Origin: Streptomyces mutabilis
GTDB lineage: Bacteria; Actinomycetota; Actinomycetes; Streptomycetales; Streptomycetaceae
NCBI RefSeq assembly: GCF_014649815.1
Contig: NZ_BMTT01000008.1
Span: forward strand, 62,001 to 126,000
Direction of reading: 5' to 3'
DNA: 64,000 bases
Of the stretch, positions 11,169 to 19,565 are shown one piece after another. Under the pieces are notes generated by a model that was not told the DNA's origin, did not search any database, and saw only the letters and a list, made by a program, of their open reading frames with translations. The translations under genes and the position numbers were made by a program. How positions within the stretch are numbered: position 1 is the first letter of the stretch; each line of letters begins with the position of its first letter.

Positions 11169-11990
11169 TCAGTGGTGCTCGGCGAGCGCGCCCTGGATGT
11201 AGGTCACGGTCAGCAGGACGAAGACGTACGCCTGCAGGGCCTGGATGAACAGCTCGAAGGCGGTCATCACGAGGACCATCAGGAACGAGACGCCGGCGTA
11301 GGCGATCCCGATGCCGTTCAGCAGGTACCAGCTGGCGATGGTGAACAGCACCAGCAGGATGTGGCCCGCGAACATGTTCGCGAAGAGTCGCACGGCGTGG
11401 GTGAAGGGCCTCACGAGCAGGTTCGAGAAGGCCTCGATCAGCATGACGACCGGCAGGGCCGCACCGAGCGACTTGTCGTAGCCGGTGAAGTTCTTCAGGG
11501 CGCCGACGAAGCCGTGCTTCCTGAAGGTCAGGGAGACCCACACCACGTACACGAGCAGTGCGAGCACCGCCGGGTACGCGATGATCGACGTCACCGGGAA
11601 CTGGGCGAGCGGGATGATCGACCAGAGGTTCATCATCCACACGAAGAAGAACAGGGCGACGACGAACGGGACGTACTTCTCGCCCTCGCGCTTGCCCATC
11701 GTCTCGTAGACGACACCCCGGCGGACGAAGTCGTAGCCCGCCTCGGCGACCATCTGGAGCTTGCCGGGCACGACCTGGGGCCGGCGGAAGGCCGCCCAGA
11801 AGAAGCCGATGACGACGATCGAGCCGAGCAGCGCCAGCAGCATGGGCTTGTTGAAGTACAGGTTGCTGTCGCCGTCGCCCCAGAGGGGCTGGTAGAGGAA
11901 CGAGTGCAGCCCGGGAGACGGGAAGCCACAGCCGTCGAAGATGTGGCAGTCGGTCTCGAAGGCGAGCACCTGCGTCGGGTCAGCACTCAC
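11169..11990 (-). CDS. atpB: ATP synthase Fo subunit a
   Basis: 273 aa from the GTG at 11990 (SADPTQVLAFETDCHIF), six bases after AAGGAG. A longer start at 12026 lacks a ribosome site. Five to six membrane helices are visible, with the essential Arg in the stretch LLVRPFTHAVRLFANMFAGH and the terminal LLTVTYIQGALAEHH. It forms the proton half-channels against the c-ring. Confidence 0.97.
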   Translation of the reverse strand: MSADPTQVLAFETDCHIFDGCGFPSPGLHSFLYQPLWGDGDSNLYFNKPMLLALLGSIVVIGFFWAAFRRPQVVPGKLQMVAEAGYDFVRRGVVYETMGKREGEKYVPFVVALFFFVWMMNLWSIIPLAQFPVTSIIAYPAVLALLVYVVWVSLTFRKHGFVGALKNFTGYDKSLGAALPVVMLIEAFSNLLVRPFTHAVRLFANMFAGHILLVLFTIASWYLLNGIGIAYAGVSFLMVLVMTAFELFIQALQAYVFVLLTVTYIQGALAEHH

Positions 11991-12215
11991 CGCGGGCTCC
12001 TTCGGCGTGGCGCATGGATTCGGCAACCTCGTGGTGTCGGCGCGGAACGGGGCCGCGGATCGGCACGGAACTGGTGTTACGGATGTGGGGGCGGCTGTGG
12101 GGCATCTCGCCTCGCGATGTGACAGGCGTCAGCTCGGATGCCCGCGCCCGCGATGCCGCAGTTGGCACCGGACGATAGCAGGGTCTCTCATGCGCCTTTA
12201 TCCCGCCCCTACGTC

Positions 12216-12653
12216 TCACGACGAACGCCCCGGGGTTTCCTTCTTCTCGCCCGTCGTCGACTCGGGCTCAACGTAGAGGAGTTTGGCCTTCATCTGGGCG
12301 CGCGCCTGCGCGGCGACCCAGGTGAGAGTGCCGGCGAGCAACGAGAGAGCGAAGACCTTGGGATGGAACAGCGTCGTGTCCTTGAAAAGCACGATGAAGA
12401 TGAACATCAGCGCAATTTGCGCCATGTACATCATCAGCGCCATCGCCTGGAACAGCGTTGGCAACGACTTCGCGGTCCACTGGAGGACGTACAGTCCCGC
12501 TCCCATGAAAAGGATCACGACGACCACTCCGACGACCGCCCCGATCGCACCCTTGCCCCCTTCGACGGCACCGCCGATCGCGACTGCGACCGCACCGACG
12601 ACAGCGGTGGGCACGGCAGCCTGGATCAGGATCCGGACGTCGTTGGAGGGCAT
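12216..12653 (-). CDS. atpI: ATP synthase protein I
   Basis: 145 aa with four predicted membrane helices (for example AAVPTAVVGAVAVAIGGAVEG and IGAVVGVVVVILFMGAGLYV) and a hydrophilic tail ending GRSS. AtpI helps c-ring assembly and ion uptake in characterised systems. It is the first gene of the operon, so the operon promoter should lie in the 286-base region upstream. The ribosome site is weak (AGCGGAG about ten bases before the ATG). Confidence 0.9.
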   Translation of the reverse strand: MPSNDVRILIQAAVPTAVVGAVAVAIGGAVEGGKGAIGAVVGVVVVILFMGAGLYVLQWTAKSLPTLFQAMALMMYMAQIALMFIFIVLFKDTTLFHPKVFALSLLAGTLTWVAAQARAQMKAKLLYVEPESTTGEKKETPGRSS

Positions 12654-12778
12654 GGCGGCAGCTCCGCTTTCAGGGGGCAGGGGGTGTCGTCATGGACGAG
12701 CGTAGTCCCCGGGGTCGAGTGCAGAACTCTCACCAATGGGCCGTCGCACTGCGGCCCTTCGGCTCCATCCGGGGTTCT

Positions 12779-12794
12779 CGTGAACGGTATCACA
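12779..12794. promoter_or_regulatory. CRP-like dyad upstream of atpI
   Basis: CGTGA-N6-TCACA at 12779-12794 differs by one base from the TGTGA-N6-TCACA consensus of CRP-family regulators. It lies 126 bases upstream of the atpI start, beside the most AT-rich patch of the intergenic region, where the atp promoter is expected. Streptomyces encode a Crp; its use here is inference from the motif alone. Confidence 0.35.
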
Positions 12795-12830
12795 AACTAT
12801 TTGATGAGGTCTTTACCTGGCGGTGTGCTG

Positions 12831-12854
12831 GCCGTCACACATGAGAGTGACGGC
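12831..12854 (-). terminator. Hairpin between the phosphosugar transferase gene and atpI
   Basis: GCCGTCAC (12831-12838) and GTGACGGC (12847-12854) form a perfect 8-bp stem with an 8-base loop, 86 bases after the stop of the upstream gene. There is no T-run. It could be a terminator or an operator; the position favours a terminator separating that gene from the atp operon. Confidence 0.45.
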
Positions 12855-12939
12855 GCGCGTCTGTGCAGGCATAGCGCCGCTTTGTCTGGTATTGCGGCGA
12901 TTCGCTTCCCCATGAGTTGGCAATGCTCTAGTCAGATTC

Positions 12940-14271
12940 TTACCTTGTGCGCGAACGGGGGCCGACGGCGGTGGCCCCGTTGACGCCCGAGACCCCCGCG
13001 GGGACCGGAACACGGTCGCCGGTCGTGGCCTCGTCGCTCGTGCCCTCGTCGGTCCCGCCCTCGTCCACGACCCCGGCGGGCTCCGCCGCGGCGACGGCCG
13101 CCTTGCGGCGGCGGTAGCGGGGCGGCACGAAGCGCTCGGCCCAGCGGGGGGCACGGGGCGTGAAGCGCGGCGTCAGGAGCAGGACCAGGCCGATCGCGCT
13201 GAGGAAGACGACGCTCAGCACGATCCACATCGACGCGGCGTTCACGGAGTAGGCGAGCGCGCCGAAGGCGATCAGCGCCGAGAAGAAGTACATGATCAGC
13301 ACCGCGCGGCTGTGCGAGTGGCCGATCTCCAGGAGCCGGTGGTGCAGATGCCCCCGGTCCGCGGCGAACGGCGACTGGCCGCGCCAGGTGCGCCTCACGA
13401 TCGCCAGGATCAGGTCGGCGGCCGGGATGGCGATGATGGTCAGCGGCATCACCAACGGGATGTAGACCGGCACCATCTGGTGCACCGAGGCGCGCTCCGA
13501 ACCGGAGAACAGGTTCATCAGGTCCGGGTCGACCTGGCCGGTGACCGAGATCGCGCCGGCCGCCAGGACGAGCCCGATCAGCATCGAGCCGGAGTCGCCC
13601 ATGAAGATCCGGGCGGGGTGCATGTTGTGCGGCAGGAAACCCAGGCACATGCCCATGAGGATGGCCGCGAAGAGCGAGGCGGGAGCCGCGGCCTCGATGC
13701 CGTACGAGTACCAGATCCGGTAGGCGTACATGAAGAACGCCGTCGCCGCGATGCACACCATGCCGGCCGCGAGACCGTCCAGGCCGTCCACGAAGTTGAC
13801 CGCGTTGATGGTGATGACGACCAGCGCCACCGTCAGCAGGGTGCCCTGCCACTGGGTGAGCGCCACCGTGCCGACCCAGGGCACCGGAATCCACAGGATG
13901 GTCAGGCCCTGCACCACCATCACGCCGGCGGCGATCATCTGCCCGCCCAGCTTGATCAGGGCGTCGATCTCGAACTTGTCGTCCAGGACGCCGATCAGCC
14001 AGATCAGGGCCGCGCCGGACAGCAGGGCCCGCGGCTCGTTGGACTTCTCGAAGACCTCGCTGAGGTTGGTGAGGTGGTCGGCGACCAGCAGGCCGGCGCA
14101 CAGCCCGAAGAACATGGCGATACCGCCGAGGCGCGGAGTGGGTTCCCGGTGCACGTCACGTGCCCGGATCTCCGGCATCGCCCCCGCCACGATCGCGAAC
14201 TTCCGTACCGGCCCTGTCAGCAGGTACGTCACCGCGGCCGTGATGCAGAGCGTCAGCAGGTATTCACGCAC
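12940..14271 (-). CDS. MraY/WecA-type undecaprenyl-phosphate GlcNAc-1-phosphate transferase
   Basis: 443 aa from the GTG at 14271 (REYLLTLCITAAVTYLL), preceded by GGGGA. A GTG four codons earlier (14283) is the alternative. A polytopic membrane protein with the family motifs: PRLGGIAMF near the start, VLDDKFEIDALIKLGGQ (Asp-Asp), NFVDGLDGLAAG and MGDSGSMLIG. Such enzymes transfer a sugar-1-phosphate from a UDP-sugar to undecaprenyl phosphate to begin wall teichoic acid, arabinogalactan-like or O-glycan polymers. The essential MraY is normally in the dcw cluster, so this is more likely the WecA/TagO-type enzyme. The C-terminal 60 residues are hydrophilic and low-complexity. Confidence 0.92.
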   Translation of the reverse strand: MREYLLTLCITAAVTYLLTGPVRKFAIVAGAMPEIRARDVHREPTPRLGGIAMFFGLCAGLLVADHLTNLSEVFEKSNEPRALLSGAALIWLIGVLDDKFEIDALIKLGGQMIAAGVMVVQGLTILWIPVPWVGTVALTQWQGTLLTVALVVITINAVNFVDGLDGLAAGMVCIAATAFFMYAYRIWYSYGIEAAAPASLFAAILMGMCLGFLPHNMHPARIFMGDSGSMLIGLVLAAGAISVTGQVDPDLMNLFSGSERASVHQMVPVYIPLVMPLTIIAIPAADLILAIVRRTWRGQSPFAADRGHLHHRLLEIGHSHSRAVLIMYFFSALIAFGALAYSVNAASMWIVLSVVFLSAIGLVLLLTPRFTPRAPRWAERFVPPRYRRRKAAVAAAEPAGVVDEGGTDEGTSDEATTGDRVPVPAGVSGVNGATAVGPRSRTR

Positions 14272-14401
14272 GGGCTTCCCCACAGGTCTCGCTGGCCATT
14301 CCCAGCCTCACACCCTAGCGATGCGCGCATGTGGTTGAGGACTTCCGGGTAGCCACGATGGTTGCACGCGTGGCTGTGCACGTGCGTGCGCCTACCCCGC
14401 C

Positions 14402-15658
14402 TCAGTCCGGATACGGCGGGAACCGAGCGACCAGATCCCGCACGTCGTCCCGCGCCTTCGCCGGTTCCGTGCCGCCCCTGAGCACCTCGACGAGCAGCGT
14501 GGCCACCGCCCGCATCTCCCGCTCGCCCATCCCCTGGGTGGTCACCGCCGCCGTGCCGAGACGCAGCCCGCGGGCGTCCGCGTGGGGCAGCGCGCAGCAG
14601 TCCAGGACGATACCGGCCGCCGCGAGCCGACCCCGCGCGGTCCTGCCGTCGACGCCGAGCGGGGCGGGGTCGGCGGTGAGCAGGTGGGTGTCGGTTCCGC
14701 CGGTGGTCACGGTCAGGCCCTCGGCGGCCAGGTGGGCGGCGAGGGCGCGGGCGTTGGCGATCACCTGATGGGCATACGCGGCGAAGGCCGGGGTCGACGC
14801 CTCGCCGAAGGCGACCGCCTTCGCGGCGATGGTGTGCATCTGCGCGCCGCCCTGCGTGAACGGGAAGACGGCCCGGTCGACCCGCTCCGCCAGTTCGCTC
14901 CCGCACAGGAGCATGCCGCCGCGCGGCCCGCGCAGCACCTTGTGCGTGGTGGCGCAGACGACGTCGGCGTACGGCACCGGGCTGGGCGCCGCTCCTCCGG
15001 CGATCAGCCCCATCGGGTGGGCGGCGTCCGCGATGAGGTGGGCGCCCACCTCGTCGGCGATGTCGCGGAAGGTCGCGTAGTCGGGGTTGCGGGGGTAGGC
15101 GATGGAGCCGCACACGATCGCCTTGGGGCGGTGTGCGCGGGCCAGGGTGCGCACCTGGTCGTAGTCGATCAGCCCGGTCTCCGCGTCCACGCCGTAGCCG
15201 ACGAAGTCGAACCAGCGGCCGGAGAAGTTCGCCGGTGATCCGTGGGTGAGGTGGCCGCCGTAGGGCAGGCCGAGGGCGAGGACGGTGTCGCCGGGGCGCA
15301 GCAGGGCCGCGTACGCGGCCAGGACGGCCGACGAGCCGGAGTGGGACTGCACGTTGGCGTGCTCGGCGCCGAAAAGATCCTGGGCGCGTTCGACGGCCAG
15401 CCGCTCGGCGACGTCGACGATCTCGCAGCCACCGTGGTGCCGGGCGCCCGGGTAGCCCTCGGCGTACTTGTTGGCCAGCGGGGAGCCGAGGGCGACCAGC
15501 ACGGCGGGCGACGTGAAGTTCTCTGCGGCGATCAGCTGGAGGGTCGTCGACTGCCGGCGGCCCTCGGCGAGCAGGATCTCGGCCAGCTCGGGGTCCTGGC
15601 GCAGCAGGGCGCCGAGCAGGCTGTCATCGGCCTCGAGGATGTCGCGGGTGACCGACAT
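14402..15658 (-). CDS. Serine hydroxymethyltransferase-like PLP enzyme
   Basis: 418 aa, full family length. The fold and the PLP lysine are clear: ATTHKVLRGPRGG with Lys240, and IAAENFTSPAVL near the N-terminus. Some signature positions differ from housekeeping GlyA. The usual motif around the PLP aspartate (D-A-H-x-x-G-L-V/I) here reads DAAHPMGLIAGG, and the HSGS(Q/S)AN motif reads SHSGSSAV. It would interconvert serine and glycine with tetrahydrofolate, or act on a related beta-hydroxy amino acid. Streptomyces often carry more than one GlyA. It stands among cell-envelope and translation genes, all on the minus strand, and has no overlap with its neighbours. Confidence 0.85.
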   Translation of the reverse strand: MSVTRDILEADDSLLGALLRQDPELAEILLAEGRRQSTTLQLIAAENFTSPAVLVALGSPLANKYAEGYPGARHHGGCEIVDVAERLAVERAQDLFGAEHANVQSHSGSSAVLAAYAALLRPGDTVLALGLPYGGHLTHGSPANFSGRWFDFVGYGVDAETGLIDYDQVRTLARAHRPKAIVCGSIAYPRNPDYATFRDIADEVGAHLIADAAHPMGLIAGGAAPSPVPYADVVCATTHKVLRGPRGGMLLCGSELAERVDRAVFPFTQGGAQMHTIAAKAVAFGEASTPAFAAYAHQVIANARALAAHLAAEGLTVTTGGTDTHLLTADPAPLGVDGRTARGRLAAAGIVLDCCALPHADARGLRLGTAAVTTQGMGEREMRAVATLLVEVLRGGTEPAKARDDVRDLVARFPPYPD

Positions 15659-15748
15659 GGTGCGCTCCGGGCGTGCGTCGACGGTGACGTACGACCAATG
15701 TAGGCCCGGGGCACGGAAGCCGCCCGGCGTCGCCGCGCGACGGGAGGC

Positions 15749-16429
15749 CTATGTCCGCGCGGCGACCCCGGTCAGCGCCGTCACCACCGGATCCAGCGCC
15801 TGGTGTATCTCGTCCCCGATCGACCGGAAGAACGTCAGCGGCGCCCCGTACGGGTCGTACACCTCGTCCGCCTCCGCGGTGGGCGCCAGGAGCCACCCGC
15901 GCAGCGCCGCGGCCGCGCGCACCAGCGCCCGCGCGCGCACGACCACGCCGTCGTCCAGGGGTGGCAGCGTCGCGGGGTCGATGGCGTTCACCAGGCGGGT
16001 GAACTCCTTGAGGGTGAAGGTGCGCAGCCCGGCCGAGTGGCCCATCGAGATGACCTGCGCCCGGTGGTCCCGCGTCGCGGTGAGCACCAGGTCGGCGCGG
16101 ATCACGTGCTCGTCGAGCAGCTCGCGCCCGGTGAAGCCGGCCGCGTCCGCGCCGAAGTCGGCGAGGACCGTCTCGGCGTTCGCCTCCATGGGGGCGCCCT
16201 CGTGGCCCCAGGTGCCCGCGCTCTCCACGATGAGGCCGCCGCCCAGCACGCCGAGCCGCTCCGTCACGAAATGCCGGGTCAGCCGCTCGGTGATGGGCGA
16301 GCGGCACACGTTTCCGGTGCTGACGTGGAGGATGCGGAATCTGTCGCGTGGAAGTCCCACGAACGTCGTCGTGATCTCCGCGGCGCGTTCCCCGTTGCCT
16401 ATGCCACGCCCCGTCCCAGGGGCCGTCAA
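15749..16429 (-). CDS. Low-molecular-weight tyrosine phosphatase homologue with Ser in place of the catalytic Cys
   Basis: 226 aa from the TTG at 16429. This start overlaps the stop of tsaC (AATTGA) and has GAGG seven bases upstream, so the two genes are translationally coupled. The fold signature is HVSTGNVCRSP at about residues 35-45, and the acid loop DPYGAP is at the C-terminal side. In active LMW-PTPs the P-loop is C-x5-R, reading C-x-G-N-x-C-R-S-P. Here the first Cys, the nucleophile, is Ser37 (codon AGC, 16319-16321), while Cys42, Arg43, Ser44 and the Asp of DPYG are kept. The protein may therefore bind phospho-ligands without hydrolysing them, or the family may use another chemistry. 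Partners in Streptomyces LMW-PTP families are wall-polymer kinases and phosphosugar transferases. One of the latter is encoded nearby. Confidence 0.85.
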   Translation of the reverse strand: MTAPGTGRGIGNGERAAEITTTFVGLPRDRFRILHVSTGNVCRSPITERLTRHFVTERLGVLGGGLIVESAGTWGHEGAPMEANAETVLADFGADAAGFTGRELLDEHVIRADLVLTATRDHRAQVISMGHSAGLRTFTLKEFTRLVNAIDPATLPPLDDGVVVRARALVRAAAALRGWLLAPTAEADEVYDPYGAPLTFFRSIGDEIHQALDPVVTALTGVAART

Positions 16430-17073
16430 TTCGCCACCTCGAGGTCGGGTACTACCTTTCGCAGTTCCTCGGCCGACAGCGCGCCCGCGCGCAGCAGCAC
16501 GGGCACCTCGCGGGTGACGTCGACGATGGACGACGGGACGTTGCCGGGGGTGGGGCCGCCGTCGAGGTAGACGGAGACGGAGTCGCCGAGCATCTGCTGG
16601 GCGGCGTCGCAGTCCTCGGGCGCCGGGTGGCCGGTGAGGTTGGCGGAGGAGACGGCCATGGGGCCGACCTCGGTGAGCAGCTCGATGGCGACCGGGTGCA
16701 GCGGCATCCGGACGGCGACCGTGCCGCGGGTCTCGCCGAGGTCCCACTGGAGGGACGGCTGGTGCTTGGCGACCAGCGTCAGGGCGCCCGGCCAGAAGGC
16801 GTCGACCAGCTCCCAGGCCATCTCGGAGAAGTCGGTGACCAGGCCGTGCAGGGTGTTCGGCGAGCCGATGAGGACGGGCGAGGGCATGTTGCGGCCGCGG
16901 CCCTTGGCCTCCAGCAGGTCGCCGACGGCCTCCGGGGTGAAGGCGTCGGCGCCGATGCCGTACACGGTGTCCGTCGGCAGCACCACGAGCTCGCCACGGC
17001 GGACGGCGGACGCGGCCTCGCGCAGACCGGTCACACGGTCGGTCGCGTCGTTGGTGTCGTATCGCCGTGCCAT
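16426..17073 (-). CDS. tsaC: L-threonylcarbamoyladenylate synthase (TsaC/Sua5)
   Basis: 215 aa. YrdC domain: VVLPTDTVYGIGADAF near the N-terminus, KGRGRNMPSPVLIG (the KxRxxxxP motif region), WPGALTLVAK and GPMAVSSANLTGHPAP. It forms threonylcarbamoyl-AMP from threonine, bicarbonate and ATP, the first step of the t6A modification of ANN-decoding tRNAs. The ATG follows GAGGAGG. The short length shows that it lacks the extra C-terminal Sua5 domain. It is the usual neighbour of prmC and prfA. Confidence 0.94.
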   Translation of the reverse strand: MARRYDTNDATDRVTGLREAASAVRRGELVVLPTDTVYGIGADAFTPEAVGDLLEAKGRGRNMPSPVLIGSPNTLHGLVTDFSEMAWELVDAFWPGALTLVAKHQPSLQWDLGETRGTVAVRMPLHPVAIELLTEVGPMAVSSANLTGHPAPEDCDAAQQMLGDSVSVYLDGGPTPGNVPSSIVDVTREVPVLLRAGALSAEELRKVVPDLEVAN

Positions 17074-17123
17074 TTAGCGGGCCTCCTCGTACACGTACTG
17101 CGGGGTCGAAGTCGGATGGGTGC

Positions 17124-18005
17124 TCACGGCAGCGCCTTGCGGGCGGTCGCGAAGCGGGGGCGGTTGTTGAGGTCGGGGTGGTCGGCCGCGTCGGCCCAGC
17201 CCCGCTCCTCGGTGAAGATCCACGGCACCTGGCCACCCTGGGTGTCGGCGTGCTCGACGACGACGACCCCGCCGGGGCGCAGCAGGCGGTGCGCGGTGCG
17301 TTCCAGGCCGCGGATCAGGTCGAGGCCGTCCTCGCCGGAGAACAGGGCCATCTGCGGATCGTGGTCGCGGGCCTCGGGGGCGACGTACTCCCACTCGGTG
17401 AGCGGGATGTACGGCGGGTTGGAGACGACCAGGTCGACCTGGCCGTCGAGGTCCGGGAAGGCCGTCAGGGCGTCTCCCTGGCGCAGCTCGACCCTGGACC
17501 CCTCCATGTTCTTGCGCGTCCACACCAGGGCGTCCTCGGACAGCTCCACGGCGTACACGCGCGAGCGCGGCACCTCCTGGGCCAGGGCGAGCGCGATGGC
17601 GCCGGAACCGGTGCACAGGTCGACGATGCAGGGCTCGACGACGTCCATGGCGCGTACGGCGTCTATGGCCCACCCGACGACCGACTCGGTCTCGGGGCGG
17701 GGCACGAAGACGCCGGGACCGACCTGGAGCTCCAGGTAGCGGAAGTAGGCGCGTCCGGTGATGTGCTGGAGCGGTTCGCGCGCCTCGCGGCGGGCGACGA
17801 CCTCCCAGTACCGGGCGTCGAAGTCGGCGTCCGGCACGGTGTGCAGCTCGCCCCGCTTGACGCCGTGCAGGTACGCGGCGAGCTCCTCCGCGTCGGTGCG
17901 CGGCGAGGGCACGCCGGCGTCGGCCAGTCGCTGGGTGGCCTGGGCCACCTCCGCGAGCAGCACGCTGCGGGGGTTCGGGGGTCGCCCCCCGTGGTGTTGC
18001 TGCAC
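17124..18005 (-). CDS. prmC: Release factor glutamine N5-methyltransferase
   Basis: 293 aa. The start is GTG at 18005 with GGAGG six to seven bases upstream. An N-terminal helical domain recognises the release factor. The SAM-binding domain has VDLCTGSGAIALAL and the active-site NPPY at residues 196-199, followed by the EARDHDP and ALFSGEDGLD segments. It methylates the Gln of the GGQ motif in PrfA/PrfB. Placed directly after prfA, as in most bacteria (28 bases between them). Confidence 0.96.
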   Translation of the reverse strand: MQQHHGGRPPNPRSVLLAEVAQATQRLADAGVPSPRTDAEELAAYLHGVKRGELHTVPDADFDARYWEVVARREAREPLQHITGRAYFRYLELQVGPGVFVPRPETESVVGWAIDAVRAMDVVEPCIVDLCTGSGAIALALAQEVPRSRVYAVELSEDALVWTRKNMEGSRVELRQGDALTAFPDLDGQVDLVVSNPPYIPLTEWEYVAPEARDHDPQMALFSGEDGLDLIRGLERTAHRLLRPGGVVVVEHADTQGGQVPWIFTEERGWADAADHPDLNNRPRFATARKALP

Positions 18006-18033
18006 GCTGGTCCTCCGAGCTGTCGTACGGGAG

Positions 18034-19110
18034 TTACGCCGCGGCCAGCTTGGCCGCCGAGTCCGCGTCCACGCAGGCCTGGATCACGGAGTCGAGGTCG
18101 CCGTCCAGGACCTGGTCCAGGTTGTACGCCTTGAAGCCGACGCGGTGGTCCGAGATGCGGTTCTCCGGGTAGTTGTACGTGCGGATCTTCTCGGAGCGGT
18201 CGACGGTGCGGACCTGGCTGCGCCGGGCGTCCGCGGCCTCCTTCTCCGCCTCCTCCTGCGCCGCCGCGAGCAGCCTGGAGCGCAGGATACGCATCGCCTG
18301 CTCCTTGTTCTGCAGCTGGCTCTTCTCGTTCTGGCAGGAGGCGACGACTCCGGTCGGGATGTGCGTGATGCGCACGGCGGAGTCGGTGGTGTTGACGGAC
18401 TGGCCACCGGGGCCGGAGGACCGGTAGACGTCGATGCGCAGGTCGTTGGGGTTGATCTCGACGTCGATCTCCTCGGCCTCGGGCGTGACGAGCACACCGG
18501 CCGCGGAGGTGTGGATACGGCCCTGGGACTCGGTGGCCGGCACGCGCTGCACGCGGTGCACGCCGCCCTCGTACTTCAGCCGCGCCCAGACGCCCTGTCC
18601 GGGCTCGGTGGCCCCCTGACCGCCCTTGGTCTTCACGGCGACCTGGACGTCCTTGTAGCCGCCCAGCTCGGACTCGGTCGAGTCGATGATCTCGGTCTTC
18701 CAGCCGACCCGCTCGGCGTAGCGCAGGTACATGCGCAGCAGGTCGCCGGCGAACAGGGCGGATTCGTCGCCGCCCGCGCCCGCCTTGATCTCGAGGATGA
18801 CGTCCTTGTCGTCACTGGGGTCACGCGGGACGAGCAGGAGGCGGAGCTTCTCGGTGAGCTCTTCGCGCTGCTTGTCCAGTTCCTTGACCTCGGCGGCGAA
18901 GTCGGGGTCGTCGGCGGCCAGCTCGCGCGCGGTCTCGATGTCGTCGCCCGTCTGCTTCCAGGAGCGGAACGTGGCGACGATCGGGGTCAGCTCGGCGTAC
19001 CGCTTGTTCAGCTTGCGCGCGTTCGCCTGGTCGGAGTGGACCGACGGGTCGGCGAGCTTCTTCTCCAGGTCGGCGTGCTCGGCGACGAGTTCCTCGACGG
19101 CCTCGAACAT
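18034..19110 (-). CDS. prfA: Peptide chain release factor 1
   Basis: 358 aa from the ATG at 19110 ([19 protein letters not shown]), six bases after AGGAG; 15 extra in-frame codons upstream are leader. The GGQ motif is at residues 235-237 and the stop-codon recognition tripeptide PAT is at 191-193, which identifies RF1 (UAG/UAA) rather than RF2. The gene begins a translation cluster with prmC and tsaC. Confidence 0.98.
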   Translation of the reverse strand: MFEAVEELVAEHADLEKKLADPSVHSDQANARKLNKRYAELTPIVATFRSWKQTGDDIETARELAADDPDFAAEVKELDKQREELTEKLRLLLVPRDPSDDKDVILEIKAGAGGDESALFAGDLLRMYLRYAERVGWKTEIIDSTESELGGYKDVQVAVKTKGGQGATEPGQGVWARLKYEGGVHRVQRVPATESQGRIHTSAAGVLVTPEAEEIDVEINPNDLRIDVYRSSGPGGQSVNTTDSAVRITHIPTGVVASCQNEKSQLQNKEQAMRILRSRLLAAAQEEAEKEAADARRSQVRTVDRSEKIRTYNYPENRISDHRVGFKAYNLDQVLDGDLDSVIQACVDADSAAKLAAA

Positions 19111-19218
19111 CTTGGGCTCCTGCTTACTGCTCGGAAGGGGAAGGCGGGCGACCAAAAACGCCGGTCCCGGCGCTCCCCCGGCTGGAGGAGCGGCCGTGGA
19201 CCGGCGATCGGTGGCTCG

Positions 19219-19443
19219 CTACTTCTTGGAGCCGGCGGCAGCCTTGCCGAAGCGGGCCTCGAAGCGGGCCACACGGCCACCGGTGTCGAGGATCTTCTGC
19301 TTGCCCGTGTAGAACGGGTGGCACTCGGAGCAGACCTCGGCGCGGATGGTGCCGCTGTCGATGGTGCTGCGGGTGGTGAACGACGCGCCACAGGTGCAGC
19401 TGACCTGCGTCTCGACGTACTCGGGGTGGATGTCGCGCTTCAA
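19219..19443 (-). CDS. rpmE: 50S ribosomal protein L31, zinc-binding type
   Basis: 74 aa. The start is TTG at 19443, five bases after AGGAG ([21 protein letters not shown]). It has the zinc ribbon: Cys-X-Cys near residues 16-18 and CSEC about 20 residues later. This is therefore the C+ form that is replaced by a Zn-free paralogue under zinc limitation. It lies upstream of prfA, as in other actinobacteria. Confidence 0.96.
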   Translation of the reverse strand: MKRDIHPEYVETQVSCTCGASFTTRSTIDSGTIRAEVCSECHPFYTGKQKILDTGGRVARFEARFGKAAAGSKK

Positions 19444-19565
19444 GGTGTCTCCTAGGTTCGGGAGGGCGCCGGGTCGCTTCCGCGGGATGCGGGCGCGTGA
19501 ACCGGAGCCGACGTACCAGTTTGCCAGGACTGGTGTCCTCTTCCCAAACCGGGGGTTGCCGTCGG

